Source: Bacteroides sp.
Lineage (GTDB): Bacteria > Bacteroidota > Bacteroidia > Bacteroidales > Bacteroidaceae
Direction: 5' to 3'
DNA length: 45,431 nucleotides
Assembly (NCBI RefSeq): GCF_029057325.1
Contig: NZ_JAICZW010000131.1
Location: 1 to 45,431 of the forward strand
Made by a program: the position numbers and the translations under genes. Numbering within the stretch: the first letter of the stretch is position 1; each line of letters begins with the position of its first letter. The notes beneath the pieces were generated by a model that saw nothing but the letters and a program-made list of their open reading frames with translations, was not told the DNA's origin and made no database searches. Shown here piece after piece: positions 1-8,967 of this stretch.

Positions 1-135
1 GAATGTCCGAAGAACGTCCGAAGAAACACCGAAGAAACTACGGAGCGGGTAAGGGCCTGACAAGACGCGAACCGGAAAAACAGAGCGTGACGGAATTTTC
101 GGCAGGAGTTCGCTCCATGTAAACATTTATGATTA
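1..135. repeat. Dispersed repeat, copy A (11-bp period)
   Basis: Bases 1-46 match 25678-25723 with one mismatch, and weaker similarity continues to about base 135 (matching to about 25813). The core is a run of CCGAAGAA units spaced 11 bp apart. The left edge is cut by the window start, so the hairpin arm seen beside copy B cannot be checked here. It lies beyond the 3' end of the HU gene. The remaining bases 136-236 show nothing I recognise. Confidence 0.85.
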
Positions 136-236
136 TCGATTCTTTTTAGAGAGATTAGCAGCCGCCCAATCGGTTTAGGAGTGAAAGCCCATTGCAATCC
201 GTTTTTCCATCTTTCACCGAAGGCATAAACACCAAA

Positions 237-276
237 GAGACGGCTTCAAGATGAAAAAACATCCTGAAACCGCCTC
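237..276 (-). terminator. Hairpin downstream of HU
   Basis: Arms 237-253 and 260-276 pair over 17 bp around a 6-base loop. The three non-Watson-Crick positions all become G-U pairs in the minus-strand RNA. It begins 29 bases after the HU stop codon. The U run lies in the loop rather than after the stem, so this may protect the 3' end rather than terminate by itself. Confidence 0.6.
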
Positions 277-304
277 TTCTGATGAAATAGAACTGTCGTT
301 GCGC

Positions 305-571
305 TTATTCGGCAGTCAGTTCTGCTCCCGGTTTGAACTTGACAACCTTCTTTGCGGCAATCTCAATAGGATTTTTGGTAGAAGGATTGATACCTACACG
401 GGCTCCTCTTTCCGCCACACTGAAGGTTCCGAAACCTACCAATGAAACTTTCTCACCGGCTTTCATTGCTTTACCTACAGATGCAATAAACGCATCCAAT
501 GCTTTCTTTGAGTCAGCTTTCGACAAACCGGACTCCGTTGCCATAGCGCTAATAAGTTCTGCCTTATTCAT
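305..571 (-). CDS. hup: HU-family DNA-binding protein
   Basis: This 88-residue protein has the size and order of an HU/IHF-type histone-like protein. It starts MNKAELI, has a helical N-terminal half, then the VSLVGFGTF segment at about residues 43-51 and a basic arm with the G-x-NPST motif at about 60-66 (GINPSTKNPI) that wraps bent DNA. It would bind DNA as a dimer and compact the nucleoid. It stands alone on the minus strand, divergent from the rhomboid genes, with its own promoter (639-669) and a downstream hairpin. The family is certain; which HU paralogue it is, or whether it acts as an IHF subunit, cannot be told from sequence. Confidence 0.95.
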   Translation of the reverse strand: MNKAELISAMATESGLSKADSKKALDAFIASVGKAMKAGEKVSLVGFGTFSVAERGARVGINPSTKNPIEIAAKKVVKFKPGAELTAE

Positions 572-638
572 AGTTTTTTTAATTGGTCGTTGATATATTA
601 CAGAGAAAACATGCCTATCTCCCTACCGTTCACTCACA

Positions 639-669
639 CAAAAGTAGAGCAATAATTCTGAACATCAAA
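639..669 (-). promoter_or_regulatory. HU promoter (Bacteroides -33/-7)
   Basis: On the minus strand TACTTTTG (646-639) matches the Bacteroides -7 box TAnnTTTG. A TTTG (669-666) sits 19 bases upstream as the -33 element. This predicts a start near 632 and a leader of about 60 bases before the HU start codon. Confidence 0.75.
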
Positions 670-752
670 TAAAAACATTAAAAAGATATTGGAAAACAGC
701 GAAAAAGAGAGAATCAGAACGACTTTTTCTGTTATAGAACAGAATTAATTCG

Positions 753-760
753 TACTTTTG
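753..760 (+). promoter_or_regulatory. -7 box for the rhomboid operon
   Basis: TACTTTTG fits TAnnTTTG and predicts a start near 767. No good TTTG lies 19-20 bases upstream. The ATG at 792 would then have a leader of only about 25 bases, while the preferred ATG at 867 has about 100. Confidence 0.55.
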
Positions 761-866
761 CCCGAAAAAGTACGGAAGCATCCCGTTTCCGATGCAAAGG
801 GACGAGAGAGCTTTCATTTTCGGTTTACATTATTTTTCTGATAATCCTGAAACGAAACAACAGATT

Positions 867-1550
867 ATGAACAATATACCTACTGTCACCAAAAACCTTC
901 TCATCATTAACGCGCTGATGTTTCTGGGCACGGTTGTCGCCCAAAGCTACGGCATTGAACTGGAACGATACTTAGGCTTGCACTTCTTCCTTGCCAAAGA
1001 CTTCAATGCGGCGCAATTGATTACCTACACCTTCATGCATGCGGGATTCACGCACCTGTTCTTCAACATGTTTGCCGTATGGATGTTCGGACGGATTCTG
1101 GAACAGGTGTGGGGGCCAAAGCGCTTTCTGTTCTATTACTTAGCTTGCGGCATCGGGGCAGGGCTCATACAAGAAGTGGTGCAATACATCCATTATGAAA
1201 CGGTGCTTTCCGCATACGACAGCGTAAATACGGGAATATCCATCATCCCGATGACAGAATATCTCAATATGATGACCACCGTAGGCGCATCGGGTGCCGT
1301 ATATGCCATCCTGCTGGGATTCGGCATGCTGTTCCCCAACCAGCAGATGTTCATCTTCCCGCTGCCATTCCCCATCAAGGCCAAGTATTTCGTCATCGGC
1401 TATGCCATCATCGAACTTTATGCAGGATTGGCGAACAACCCGGGCGACAACGTGGCACACTTCGCGCATCTGGGCGGCATGATATTCGGCTTTATCCTTA
1501 TTATGTATTGGAGAAATAAGAACAAAGGAAATGGCTACTATTATAACTGA
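867..1550 (+). CDS. Rhomboid-family intramembrane serine protease (first of tandem pair)
   Basis: This is a 227-residue polytopic membrane protein. It has the rhomboid signatures: MHAGFTHLFFNM at about 57-68 (the H-x-x-x-N region in the second membrane segment), GASG with the likely nucleophile Ser142, and AHLGG with His201 completing the Ser-His dyad. Such enzymes cut transmembrane substrates inside the bilayer. I chose the ATG at 867 because MNNIPTVTKNLL leads directly into the first helix; an upstream in-frame ATG at 792 would add 25 uncharacteristic residues. The next rhomboid gene overlaps its 3' end by 20 bases, which implies translational coupling. The substrate is unknown. Confidence 0.9.
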   Translation: MNNIPTVTKNLLIINALMFLGTVVAQSYGIELERYLGLHFFLAKDFNAAQLITYTFMHAGFTHLFFNMFAVWMFGRILEQVWGPKRFLFYYLACGIGAGLIQEVVQYIHYETVLSAYDSVNTGISIIPMTEYLNMMTTVGASGAVYAILLGFGMLFPNQQMFIFPLPFPIKAKYFVIGYAIIELYAGLANNPGDNVAHFAHLGGMIFGFILIMYWRNKNKGNGYYYN

Positions 1551-2421
1551 TTTGAAAGAGAACTTCCGCAAAGGAAACATCTGCATCCAACTGATTTACA
1601 TCAACGTGGCGGCATTTATCCTCACCTCGCTGACAGAAATCCTGCTCCAGCTCTTCAACCGGAGCATGGCAGAGGCGTTCGAGTGGTTTGAGTTGCCCGC
1701 TTCGTTTTCCCGCTTCATCCTGCAACCTTGGTCGTTGCTGACGTACATGTTCATGCATGCAGGAGTGACGCACATTCTTTTCAACATGTTGTGGCTCTAT
1801 TGGTTCGGCACCTTGTTCCTCCAATTCTTCTCGGCCAAGCATCTGCGCGGGATATACCTGCTGGGAGGCATCTGCGGCGGCCTGCTCTACATGGTCGCCT
1901 ACAACGTCTTCCCCTATTTCCGCCCCTTGACAGACTACTCCTTCATGTTGGGAGCCTCGGCCTCTGTGCTTGCCATCGTGGCCGCCACCGCTTATCGCGA
2001 GCCCGACTACCCGATACGGCTACTGCTGCTGGGAACCATCCGACTGAAATACTTGGCACTGATAGTGATAGGTACCGATCTGCTGTTCGTCACCTCTAAG
2101 AACGCCGGCGGACACATTGCCCACTTGGGCGGTGCATTGGCGGGATTGTGGTTTGCCTACGCCCTTAGCAAGGGAACGGACATCGTCCGGTGGATTAACA
2201 AAGCCGTGGATGCAATGACCTCCCTCTTCAGCGACAAACCCCGAAAACCCAAAATGAAAGTGCATTACGGCACAGGCAGACAACAAGACTACGATTACAA
2301 CGCCCGGAAGAAAGCCCAATCCGACGAGATAGACCGCATCCTTGATAAACTGAGGAAGTCCGGCTACGACAGCCTGAGCACAGAGGAAAAGAAAAGCCTG
2401 TTCGATGCAAGCAAAAGATAG
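1531..2421 (+). CDS. Rhomboid-family protease with cytoplasmic C-terminal tail (second of pair)
   Basis: This 296-residue protein again carries the rhomboid core: MHAGVTHILFNM at about 75-86, GASAS with candidate nucleophile Ser143, and HIAHLGG with His198. The serine motif is GASA rather than the usual GxSG, but the serine and histidine are present, so activity is plausible. After the last helix there is a soluble basic tail of about 80 residues ending in a short helical segment (SDEIDRILDKLRKSGYDSL), a layout common to Bacteroidetes rhomboids. Its start lies inside the preceding rhomboid gene. Whether the two act as a complex or on separate substrates is not shown by the sequence. Confidence 0.88.
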   Translation: MATIITDLKENFRKGNICIQLIYINVAAFILTSLTEILLQLFNRSMAEAFEWFELPASFSRFILQPWSLLTYMFMHAGVTHILFNMLWLYWFGTLFLQFFSAKHLRGIYLLGGICGGLLYMVAYNVFPYFRPLTDYSFMLGASASVLAIVAATAYREPDYPIRLLLLGTIRLKYLALIVIGTDLLFVTSKNAGGHIAHLGGALAGLWFAYALSKGTDIVRWINKAVDAMTSLFSDKPRKPKMKVHYGTGRQQDYDYNARKKAQSDEIDRILDKLRKSGYDSLSTEEKKSLFDASKR

Positions 2422-2479
2422 GGAGAACTAAATTAAAAAAAAGAGTAAAGAGTACACTTACAAAATTGTCAATTATCAA

Positions 2480-3592
2480 TTGAAAAAAGAAGTGAAGCAT
2501 TTCGGTAACTTTATCGCTTTCCTGATTCTGGCGCTCAACGCATTGTTCATCGGTGCACTGCTGCTCACTGCCTACAGCCCGCACATCCAGCCGACAGTGC
2601 ATCCGGTGGAGGCGTGCATGGGGCTGACATTCCCTATCTTCCTGTTGATAAATGCTGGCTTCCTGCTCTTTTGGCTGATTATCCAACGCTACCGGTCGGC
2701 ACTGCTTCCACTGGCAGGTTTCCTGCTGTGCTACGGACAGATACGCACCTACCTTCCCGTCAACTTTCATACCAAGAAGCTGCCTGAAAATAGTTTCAAG
2801 TTACTGTCCTACAACATCATGGGTTTTGACGGAGCTGTCAAGAAAGAGGGGAAGAACCCGATACTCTCCTACCTGAAAGAGAGCAACGCCGACATCCTCT
2901 GCCTGCAAGAGTATGCAACGGCAGAGTCACCCAAACACATCTCTCAAAAAGATGTGGAACGGACACTCAAAGCATACCCCTACCACCACATCAGCATGAT
3001 AGGAAACACCAAAGGGTATGCCAACAAGATGGCATGCTACTCCAAATTTCCCATCCTATCGGCCCACACCGTAGATTATGACAGCCGGTACAATGGTTCC
3101 GTAGTTTATGAGATCAAGATAGGCAAAGACACCGTCACCCTGATAAACAATCATTTGGAGTCGAACAAACTCACCAAAACCGACAAGGATGTGTATAACG
3201 ACATACTGAAATCTCCTGAAAAAGAAAAAGTAAAAAGCGGCGCCCGCCTCATCCTGCACAAATTGGCAGAAGCATCCGCCATCCGCGCCCCGCAAGCCGA
3301 TGCGGTGGCCGACGAGGTGGCCCGTTCGCCACATCCTTCAGTCATTGTCTGCGGCGATTTCAACGACACTCCCATCTCATACACTCACCGCGTCATTGCC
3401 AAAGACTTGGACGACGCATTCACCGAATCAGGATGCGGGCCGGGAATCTCGTACAACCAGAACAAATTCTATTTTCGGATAGACAACATATTGATAAGCA
3501 AGAATCTGAAAGCCTACAACTGCACCGTGGACCGTTCCATCAAAGATTCAGACCATTATCCGATATGGTGCTACATGACAATTAATAATTAA
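2480..3592 (+). CDS. Membrane-anchored endonuclease/exonuclease/phosphatase family protein
   Basis: This 370-residue protein has about three N-terminal hydrophobic segments (to about residue 95) followed by an EEP (DNase I-like) domain. Visible catalytic motifs are LSYNIMG, DILCLQEY (metal-binding Glu), NNHLES, CGDFNDTP and the C-terminal SDHYP. The family cuts phosphodiester or phosphomonoester bonds in nucleic acids or lipids; the substrate here is unknown. Topology would place the domain on one face of the inner membrane. The start appears to be TTG at 2480: the frame is open back to a stop at 2429 without an ATG, and the next internal Met lies inside the second hydrophobic segment. It follows the rhomboid pair by 58 bases and is probably in the same operon. 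Confidence 0.82.
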   Translation: MKKEVKHFGNFIAFLILALNALFIGALLLTAYSPHIQPTVHPVEACMGLTFPIFLLINAGFLLFWLIIQRYRSALLPLAGFLLCYGQIRTYLPVNFHTKKLPENSFKLLSYNIMGFDGAVKKEGKNPILSYLKESNADILCLQEYATAESPKHISQKDVERTLKAYPYHHISMIGNTKGYANKMACYSKFPILSAHTVDYDSRYNGSVVYEIKIGKDTVTLINNHLESNKLTKTDKDVYNDILKSPEKEKVKSGARLILHKLAEASAIRAPQADAVADEVARSPHPSVIVCGDFNDTPISYTHRVIAKDLDDAFTESGCGPGISYNQNKFYFRIDNILISKNLKAYNCTVDRSIKDSDHYPIWCYMTINN

Positions 3593-3620
3593 TACTTAGC
3601 ATTTAATACCTAAAAAAACA

Positions 3621-5705
3621 ATGTTCAAAAGAAGTATTCTAATTTTAGCAGCAAGCTGTATGATGTACTCTTGTACCACTCAGACGGAAAGCAATCCGTT
3701 TCTGACCGAATTCCAAACGCCTAATGGCGTGCCCCCCTTCGACCAAATCAAGTTAGAGCACTATGAACCTGCATTCCTGAAAGGCATGGAGGAGCAGAAT
3801 GCCAACATCCAAGCAATCATCAACAACGCCGAAGCGCCGACTTTCGACAACGTGATTGCAGCCCTTGACAACAGTTCTCCCCTACTGGACCGCGTAGGAG
3901 GCGTATTCTATAACCTGACGGAAGCCGAAACCACCGATGAGCTGACCGAGCTTTCCATCAAACTGGCCCCCCTCTTGGCAGAACACTCAGACAATATCTC
4001 CCTGAATCAGGAACTCTTCAAGAAGGTAGATGCCGTCTATCGACAAAAGGAGAACCTCAACCTGACCCGCGAACAGCAAAGATTGTTGGAAAACACCTAT
4101 AAAGACTTCGTACGCTCCGGTGCCAACCTCTCTGCTGAAGCACAAGAACGCTTGCGCGAAATAAACAAGCAACTCTCCACCCTCGGAATCACATTCAGCA
4201 ACAACATCCTGAACGAGAACAACGACTTCAAGCTCTTTGTGGAGAAAGAGGAAGATCTCGCCGGTCTGCCCGAATGGTTCCGCCAAAGCGCCGCCGAAGA
4301 GGCCAAGGCCGCCGGACAAGAGGGCAAATGGCTCTTCACCCTGCACAACGCAAGCCGCCTGCCTTTCCTGCAATACTCCGACAACCGCCCATTGCGCGAG
4401 CAGATATACAAAGCCTACATCAACCGCGGCAACAACAACGATAAAAACGATAACAAGAAAATCATCGCCGATATCGTCAGACTCCGCCTTGAAACAGCCC
4501 GTCTGTTAGGTTTCGACTGCTACTCCAACTTCGTGTTAGAAAACACGATGGCAAAGAATTCAGCCGCCGTCATGGATTTCTTGAACAACCTGTGGGAATA
4601 TGCCCTGCCAAAGGCCAAAGCCGAAGCCGCCGAACTGCAGAAGATAATGGATAAGGAAGGTAAAGGCGAGAAGCTGGAAGCGTGGGACTGGTGGTACTAT
4701 ACCGAAAAACTGCGCAAAGAGAAATACAACCTGGAAGAAGAGGAGATTAAACCCTACTTCAAATTAGAAAATGTACGCGAAGGAGCCTTTGCCGTTGCCA
4801 ACAAGCTCTACGGCATCACCATGACCAAGCTAAACGACATCCCCGTCTATCATCCCGATGTGGAAGTGTTTGAGGTAAAAGCCGCGGACGGCTCGCAACT
4901 GGGCATCTTCTACGTGGACTATTTCCCCCGTCCCGGCAAGAGCGGCGGCGCATGGATGAGCAACTACCGCGAACAGCAGGCAGGCGTACGTCCGTTGGTA
5001 TGCAACGTATGCAGCTTCACCAAGCCCGTAGGCGACACCCCCTCCTTGCTGACCATCGACGAAGTGGAAACCCTGTTCCACGAATTCGGCCACGCCCTGC
5101 ACGGCTTGCTGACACAATGCCAATATAAGGGAACTGCGGGCACCAATGTCGTACGCGACTTCGTAGAGCTGCCCTCCCAGATCAACGAACATTGGGCTAC
5201 CGAACCCGAAGTGCTGAAGATGTATGCCAAGCACTACCTGACCGGCGAGGTCATCCCTGACAGCCTGATCGAGAAGATTCTGAACCAGAAGACCTTCAAC
5301 CAAGGCTTTATGACCACCGAGCTGCTGGCTGCCGCCATCCTCGACATGAACCTGCACAACCTGACAAGCACCGAAGGAATTGAAGTGGTGGCCTACGAAA
5401 AAGAGGCAATGGACAAGTTGGGACTGATTCCCGAAATCGCTCCCCGCTACCGCACCACCTACTTCAACCACATTATCGGCGGCTATGCGGCAGGCTACTA
5501 CAGCTACCTTTGGGCAAACGTGTTGGACAACGATGCCTTCGAAGCCTTCAAAGAACACGGCATCTTCGACAAGCAGACAGCCGACCTGTTCCGTGAAAAT
5601 GTCTTAGAAAAAGGAGACAGCGAAGACCCGATGACACTCTATAAAAACTTTAGAGGTGCTGAGCCTCAATTAGACCCGATGTTAAAAAATAGAGGTATGA
5701 AGTAA
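3621..5705 (+). CDS. dcp: M3-family metallopeptidase (oligopeptidase A / Dcp type), lipoprotein
   Basis: At 694 residues this has the usual length of M3 dipeptidyl carboxypeptidases and oligopeptidases. The zinc motif HEFGH is at residues 487-491 within LFHEFGHALHGLL, and the downstream NEHW region probably carries the third zinc ligand. The N terminus MFKRSILILAASCMMYSC is a hydrophobic signal with cysteines at 13 and 18, so a lipid-anchored envelope enzyme is likely. It would degrade short peptides, for example signal-peptide or dietary fragments. It starts 28 bases after the EEP gene. The exact specificity (dipeptide release or oligopeptide cleavage) is not decided by these motifs, so the gene symbol is tentative. 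Confidence 0.88.
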   Translation: MFKRSILILAASCMMYSCTTQTESNPFLTEFQTPNGVPPFDQIKLEHYEPAFLKGMEEQNANIQAIINNAEAPTFDNVIAALDNSSPLLDRVGGVFYNLTEAETTDELTELSIKLAPLLAEHSDNISLNQELFKKVDAVYRQKENLNLTREQQRLLENTYKDFVRSGANLSAEAQERLREINKQLSTLGITFSNNILNENNDFKLFVEKEEDLAGLPEWFRQSAAEEAKAAGQEGKWLFTLHNASRLPFLQYSDNRPLREQIYKAYINRGNNNDKNDNKKIIADIVRLRLETARLLGFDCYSNFVLENTMAKNSAAVMDFLNNLWEYALPKAKAEAAELQKIMDKEGKGEKLEAWDWWYYTEKLRKEKYNLEEEEIKPYFKLENVREGAFAVANKLYGITMTKLNDIPVYHPDVEVFEVKAADGSQLGIFYVDYFPRPGKSGGAWMSNYREQQAGVRPLVCNVCSFTKPVGDTPSLLTIDEVETLFHEFGHALHGLLTQCQYKGTAGTNVVRDFVELPSQINEHWATEPEVLKMYAKHYLTGEVIPDSLIEKILNQKTFNQGFMTTELLAAAILDMNLHNLTSTEGIEVVAYEKEAMDKLGLIPEIAPRYRTTYFNHIIGGYAAGYYSYLWANVLDNDAFEAFKEHGIFDKQTADLFRENVLEKGDSEDPMTLYKNFRGAEPQLDPMLKNRGMK

Positions 5706-5724
5706 GTTTTTGTGAAAAAAAAGC

Positions 5725-5732
5725 TATATTTG
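5725..5732 (+). promoter_or_regulatory. -7 box upstream of secDF
   Basis: TATATTTG matches TAnnTTTG and lies 57 bases before the secDF ATG, just after the M3 peptidase stop. No convincing -33 element is visible. Confidence 0.5.
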
Positions 5733-5789
5733 CAGCCTTGTACACCATAGAATTAATTAAAAAAGTAATCATAATAAACTAAAAGTAAC

Positions 5790-8777
5790 ATGCAAAACAA
5801 AGGATTTGTAAGGGTTTTTGCGATATTGCTCACACTGGTGTGTGTGTTCTATCTCTCCTTCTCTTTTGTGACCCGCCATTACACCAATAAGGCGAAAGAG
5901 TTTGCAAAAGGCGATGTGAAAGTAGAACAGGACTACCTCGATTCTCTGGCAAATGAGAAAGTGTATTTCGGCAATTGGACGCTGAAACAATGTCGTGAAA
6001 TGGAAATCAGTTTAGGTCTGGACTTAAAGGGTGGTATGAACGTCATCCTCGAAGTGTCCGTACCCGATGTCATCAAAGTATTGGCTGACAACAAGACTGA
6101 CGAAGCATTCAACCAAGCGCTGGCAACTGCCGCCAAACAAGCTACAACAAGCCAGGATGACGTCATCACCCTGTTTGTAAAAGAGTATCACAAGATTGCT
6201 CCGAATGCTCCGCTGTCACAATTGTTTGCGACCCAACAGCTGAAAGACAAAGTCAATCAGAAATCGTCCGATGCCGAAGTGGAAAAGGTATTGCGCGAAG
6301 AGGTAAAGGCCGCCGTTGAGAACTCCTATAACGTACTCCGTACACGTATCGACCGCTTTGGTGTGGTTCAGCCCAACATCCAAAGTCTGGAAGACAAAAT
6401 GGGACGTATCATGGTGGAACTTCCCGGTATCAAAGAACCCGAACGTGTAAGAAAATTACTACAAGGTTCTGCCAACCTGGAATTCTGGGAAACTTACACT
6501 GCAAGAGACGCCGCTCCCTATCTGCAAGCTGCCGATGCCAGACTGCGCAGCATCCTGGCCAATGAGATATCGGCTGAGGAGACAGAAAATGCAGAAGAAG
6601 CCGCTGCTGAGACAGCGCAAGCTACCAGCACCGCCGACAGCCTTGCCGCAGCCCTGAAGGGTGAAAGCAAAGCACAAGCCGCCGACCTGGCACAGATTAA
6701 GAAAGAACATCCGTTGCTGGCCATCCTGCAAGTCAACGCAGGTGCGCAAGGTCCGGTAGTAGGATATGCCAACTACAAGGATACTGCCGAAATCAACAGA
6801 TACCTCTCCATGCCGGAAGTTAAGGCCGAAATGCCGAAAGACCTCCGCCTGAAATGGGGTGTATCCGCTTTTGAATATGACCCGAAAGCACAGACATTCG
6901 AGCTGTATGCCATCAAGTCAACCGAACGCAACGGCAAGGCTCCGTTGGAGGGTGATGTGGTAGTGGATGCCAAAGACGAATTCGACCAATATGGCAAACC
7001 GGCCGTCAGCATGAGCATGAATACCGATGGCGCACGCCGTTGGGCACAGCTTACCAAGCAGAACATCAACCGCAGCATCGCCATCGTATTGGACGATTAT
7101 GTATATTCCGCCCCGAACGTAAATCAGGAAATCACCGGCGGACGTTCACAGATTACAGGTCACTTCACTCCCGAACAGGCCAAAGACTTGGCAAACGTAT
7201 TGAAGTCCGGTAAGATGCCGGCTCCCGCACACATCGTACAGGAAGACATCGTAGGTCCGTCACTGGGTCAGGCTTCCATCAACGCAGGTATCATGTCATT
7301 CGTCGTGGCACTGGTTCTGCTGATGATTTACATGTGCTCCATGTACGGCTTCATTCCGGGCATGGTTGCCAACTGCGCCTTGATTCTGAACCTGTTCTTC
7401 ACGCTGGGTATCCTCTCTTCTTTCCAGGCGGCCTTGACGATGTCCGGTATTGCCGGTATGGTATTGTCATTGGGTATGGCTGTGGACGCCAACGTGTTGA
7501 TATACGAACGTACCAAGGAAGAGTTGCGCTCGGGCAAGGGTGTAAAGAAAGCGTTGGCCGACGGTTACTCTAACGCCTTCTCCGCTATCTTCGACTCTAA
7601 CTTGACATCTATCATCACCGGTATCATCCTGTTCAACTTCGGTACAGGTCCTATCCGTGGTTTTGCCACAACGTTGATTATCGGTATCTTGATTTCGTTC
7701 TTTACAGCCGTATTCATGACGCGTTTGTTCTACGACCACTTCATGAGCAAAGACAAACTGCTGAACCTGACATTCTCTTCCGGCATCGCCAAGAACATGA
7801 TGACGAACGTACACTTCGACTTCATGGGCAAGAGCAAGCAATGGCTTACTATTGCAGGTGTGACCATTGTCATCTGCCTCGGCTTCTTGCTGACACGCGG
7901 TTTGAGCCAAAGTATCGACTTCACCGGCGGACGTAACTTCAAGGTACAATTCGAGAACAAGGTAGAACCCGAACAAATCCGTGAACTGATTTCCCAGAAG
8001 TTTGGTGACGCCAACGTCAGCGTCATTGCCATCGGTACAGACGGCAAAACTGTACGCATCAGCACCAACTACCGCATCGAAGAAGAAGGCAACAACGTTG
8101 ATTCTGAAATCGAAGCATATCTGTATGAAACACTGAAACCGGTATTGACCCAGAACATCACCCTGGAGACCTTCATCGACCGCGACAACCACACCGGTGG
8201 TAGCATTGTCAGCTCACAGAAGGTAGGTCCGAGCATCGCAGACGACATCAAGGTTTCTGCCATCTGGTCTGTTGTACTTGCTTTGATTGCCATTGGTATC
8301 TACATCCTGATCCGTTTCCGCAACATCGCATATAGTATCGGTTCTGTAGCAGCATTGGTTTGCGATACCATCATCATATTGGGACTTTACTCCATCTGCT
8401 GGGGCTGGATGCCGTTCTCTCTGGAAATTGATCAGACATTTATCGGCGCCATCCTGACGGCCATCGGTTACTCTATCAACGATAAGGTGGTAATCTTCGA
8501 CCGTGTACGCGAGTTCTTCGGTCTCTATCCGAAGCGCAACAAGATGCAGTTGTTCAACGAATCACTGAATACGACATTGGCCCGTACCATCAACACTTCT
8601 GTAAGTACGTTGATTGTGTTGCTGTGTATCTTCATCCTTGGTGGTGATTCCATCCGTAGCTTCGCCTTCGCCATGATTCTGGGTGTTGTATTCGGTACCC
8701 TGTCTTCTCTGTTCGTTGCTTCTCCTATCGCCTACACGCTGATGAAGAAAAAGAACACGGAAGAGCAAGCTGCATAA
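5790..8777 (+). CDS. secDF: Fused SecD-SecF protein translocase accessory subunit
   Basis: This 995-residue single chain joins SecD and SecF, the usual arrangement in Bacteroidetes. The SecD half has an N-terminal helix, the conserved DLKGGMN motif at about residue 77, a large periplasmic P1 domain, then membrane segments with GMAVDANVLIYERTKEEL. The SecF half begins after about residue 660, with SIDFTGGRNF and AIGYSINDKVVIFDRVRE. SecDF uses the ion gradient to pull proteins out of SecYEG on the periplasmic side, which matters for the many exported lipoproteins and SusC/D proteins encoded nearby. An Ala/Glu-rich insert (about residues 245-290) in P1 looks like a lineage-specific linker. It has its own -7 box and a strong terminator. 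Confidence 0.97.
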   Translation: MQNKGFVRVFAILLTLVCVFYLSFSFVTRHYTNKAKEFAKGDVKVEQDYLDSLANEKVYFGNWTLKQCREMEISLGLDLKGGMNVILEVSVPDVIKVLADNKTDEAFNQALATAAKQATTSQDDVITLFVKEYHKIAPNAPLSQLFATQQLKDKVNQKSSDAEVEKVLREEVKAAVENSYNVLRTRIDRFGVVQPNIQSLEDKMGRIMVELPGIKEPERVRKLLQGSANLEFWETYTARDAAPYLQAADARLRSILANEISAEETENAEEAAAETAQATSTADSLAAALKGESKAQAADLAQIKKEHPLLAILQVNAGAQGPVVGYANYKDTAEINRYLSMPEVKAEMPKDLRLKWGVSAFEYDPKAQTFELYAIKSTERNGKAPLEGDVVVDAKDEFDQYGKPAVSMSMNTDGARRWAQLTKQNINRSIAIVLDDYVYSAPNVNQEITGGRSQITGHFTPEQAKDLANVLKSGKMPAPAHIVQEDIVGPSLGQASINAGIMSFVVALVLLMIYMCSMYGFIPGMVANCALILNLFFTLGILSSFQAALTMSGIAGMVLSLGMAVDANVLIYERTKEELRSGKGVKKALADGYSNAFSAIFDSNLTSIITGIILFNFGTGPIRGFATTLIIGILISFFTAVFMTRLFYDHFMSKDKLLNLTFSSGIAKNMMTNVHFDFMGKSKQWLTIAGVTIVICLGFLLTRGLSQSIDFTGGRNFKVQFENKVEPEQIRELISQKFGDANVSVIAIGTDGKTVRISTNYRIEEEGNNVDSEIEAYLYETLKPVLTQNITLETFIDRDNHTGGSIVSSQKVGPSIADDIKVSAIWSVVLALIAIGIYILIRFRNIAYSIGSVAALVCDTIIILGLYSICWGWMPFSLEIDQTFIGAILTAIGYSINDKVVIFDRVREFFGLYPKRNKMQLFNESLNTTLARTINTSVSTLIVLLCIFILGGDSIRSFAFAMILGVVFGTLSSLFVASPIAYTLMKKKNTEEQAA

Positions 8778-8818
8778 GCAGCCCGACCAAGAGGAATAAT
8801 TTCCTGACTACATAACAG

Positions 8819-8858
8819 AGCCGACCTATTCGTCCCACCGGATAGGTCGGCTTTTTTT
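8819..8858 (+). terminator. Rho-independent terminator of secDF
   Basis: A perfect 11-bp GC-rich stem (8819-8829 with 8842-8852) is followed directly by a run of seven T. It is 41 bases past the stop codon. Confidence 0.95.
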
Positions 8859-8931
8859 GTGGTCAGGAAGGAAAACTATCAGTTTCAACAAGCGAAACGA
8901 TTGGCTTCAATAGGTTTTCTGGAGATTTCAA

Positions 8932-8961
8932 TTGGTTTTTCCAATAAATAGACTATCTTTG
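8932..8961 (+). promoter_or_regulatory. Promoter of the PUL1 regulator
   Basis: TTG at 8932-8934, a 19-base spacer, then TATCTTTG at 8954-8961 is a good Bacteroides -33/-7 pair. The expected start of transcription (about 8967-8969) coincides with the ATG at 8968, so the mRNA would have essentially no leader. Confidence 0.7.
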
Positions 8962-8967
8962 CCATCT

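Noticed and set aside
792..866. Longer start for the first rhomboid gene
   Set aside because: The added residues are not rhomboid-like; the ATG at 867 leads directly into the first membrane helix.
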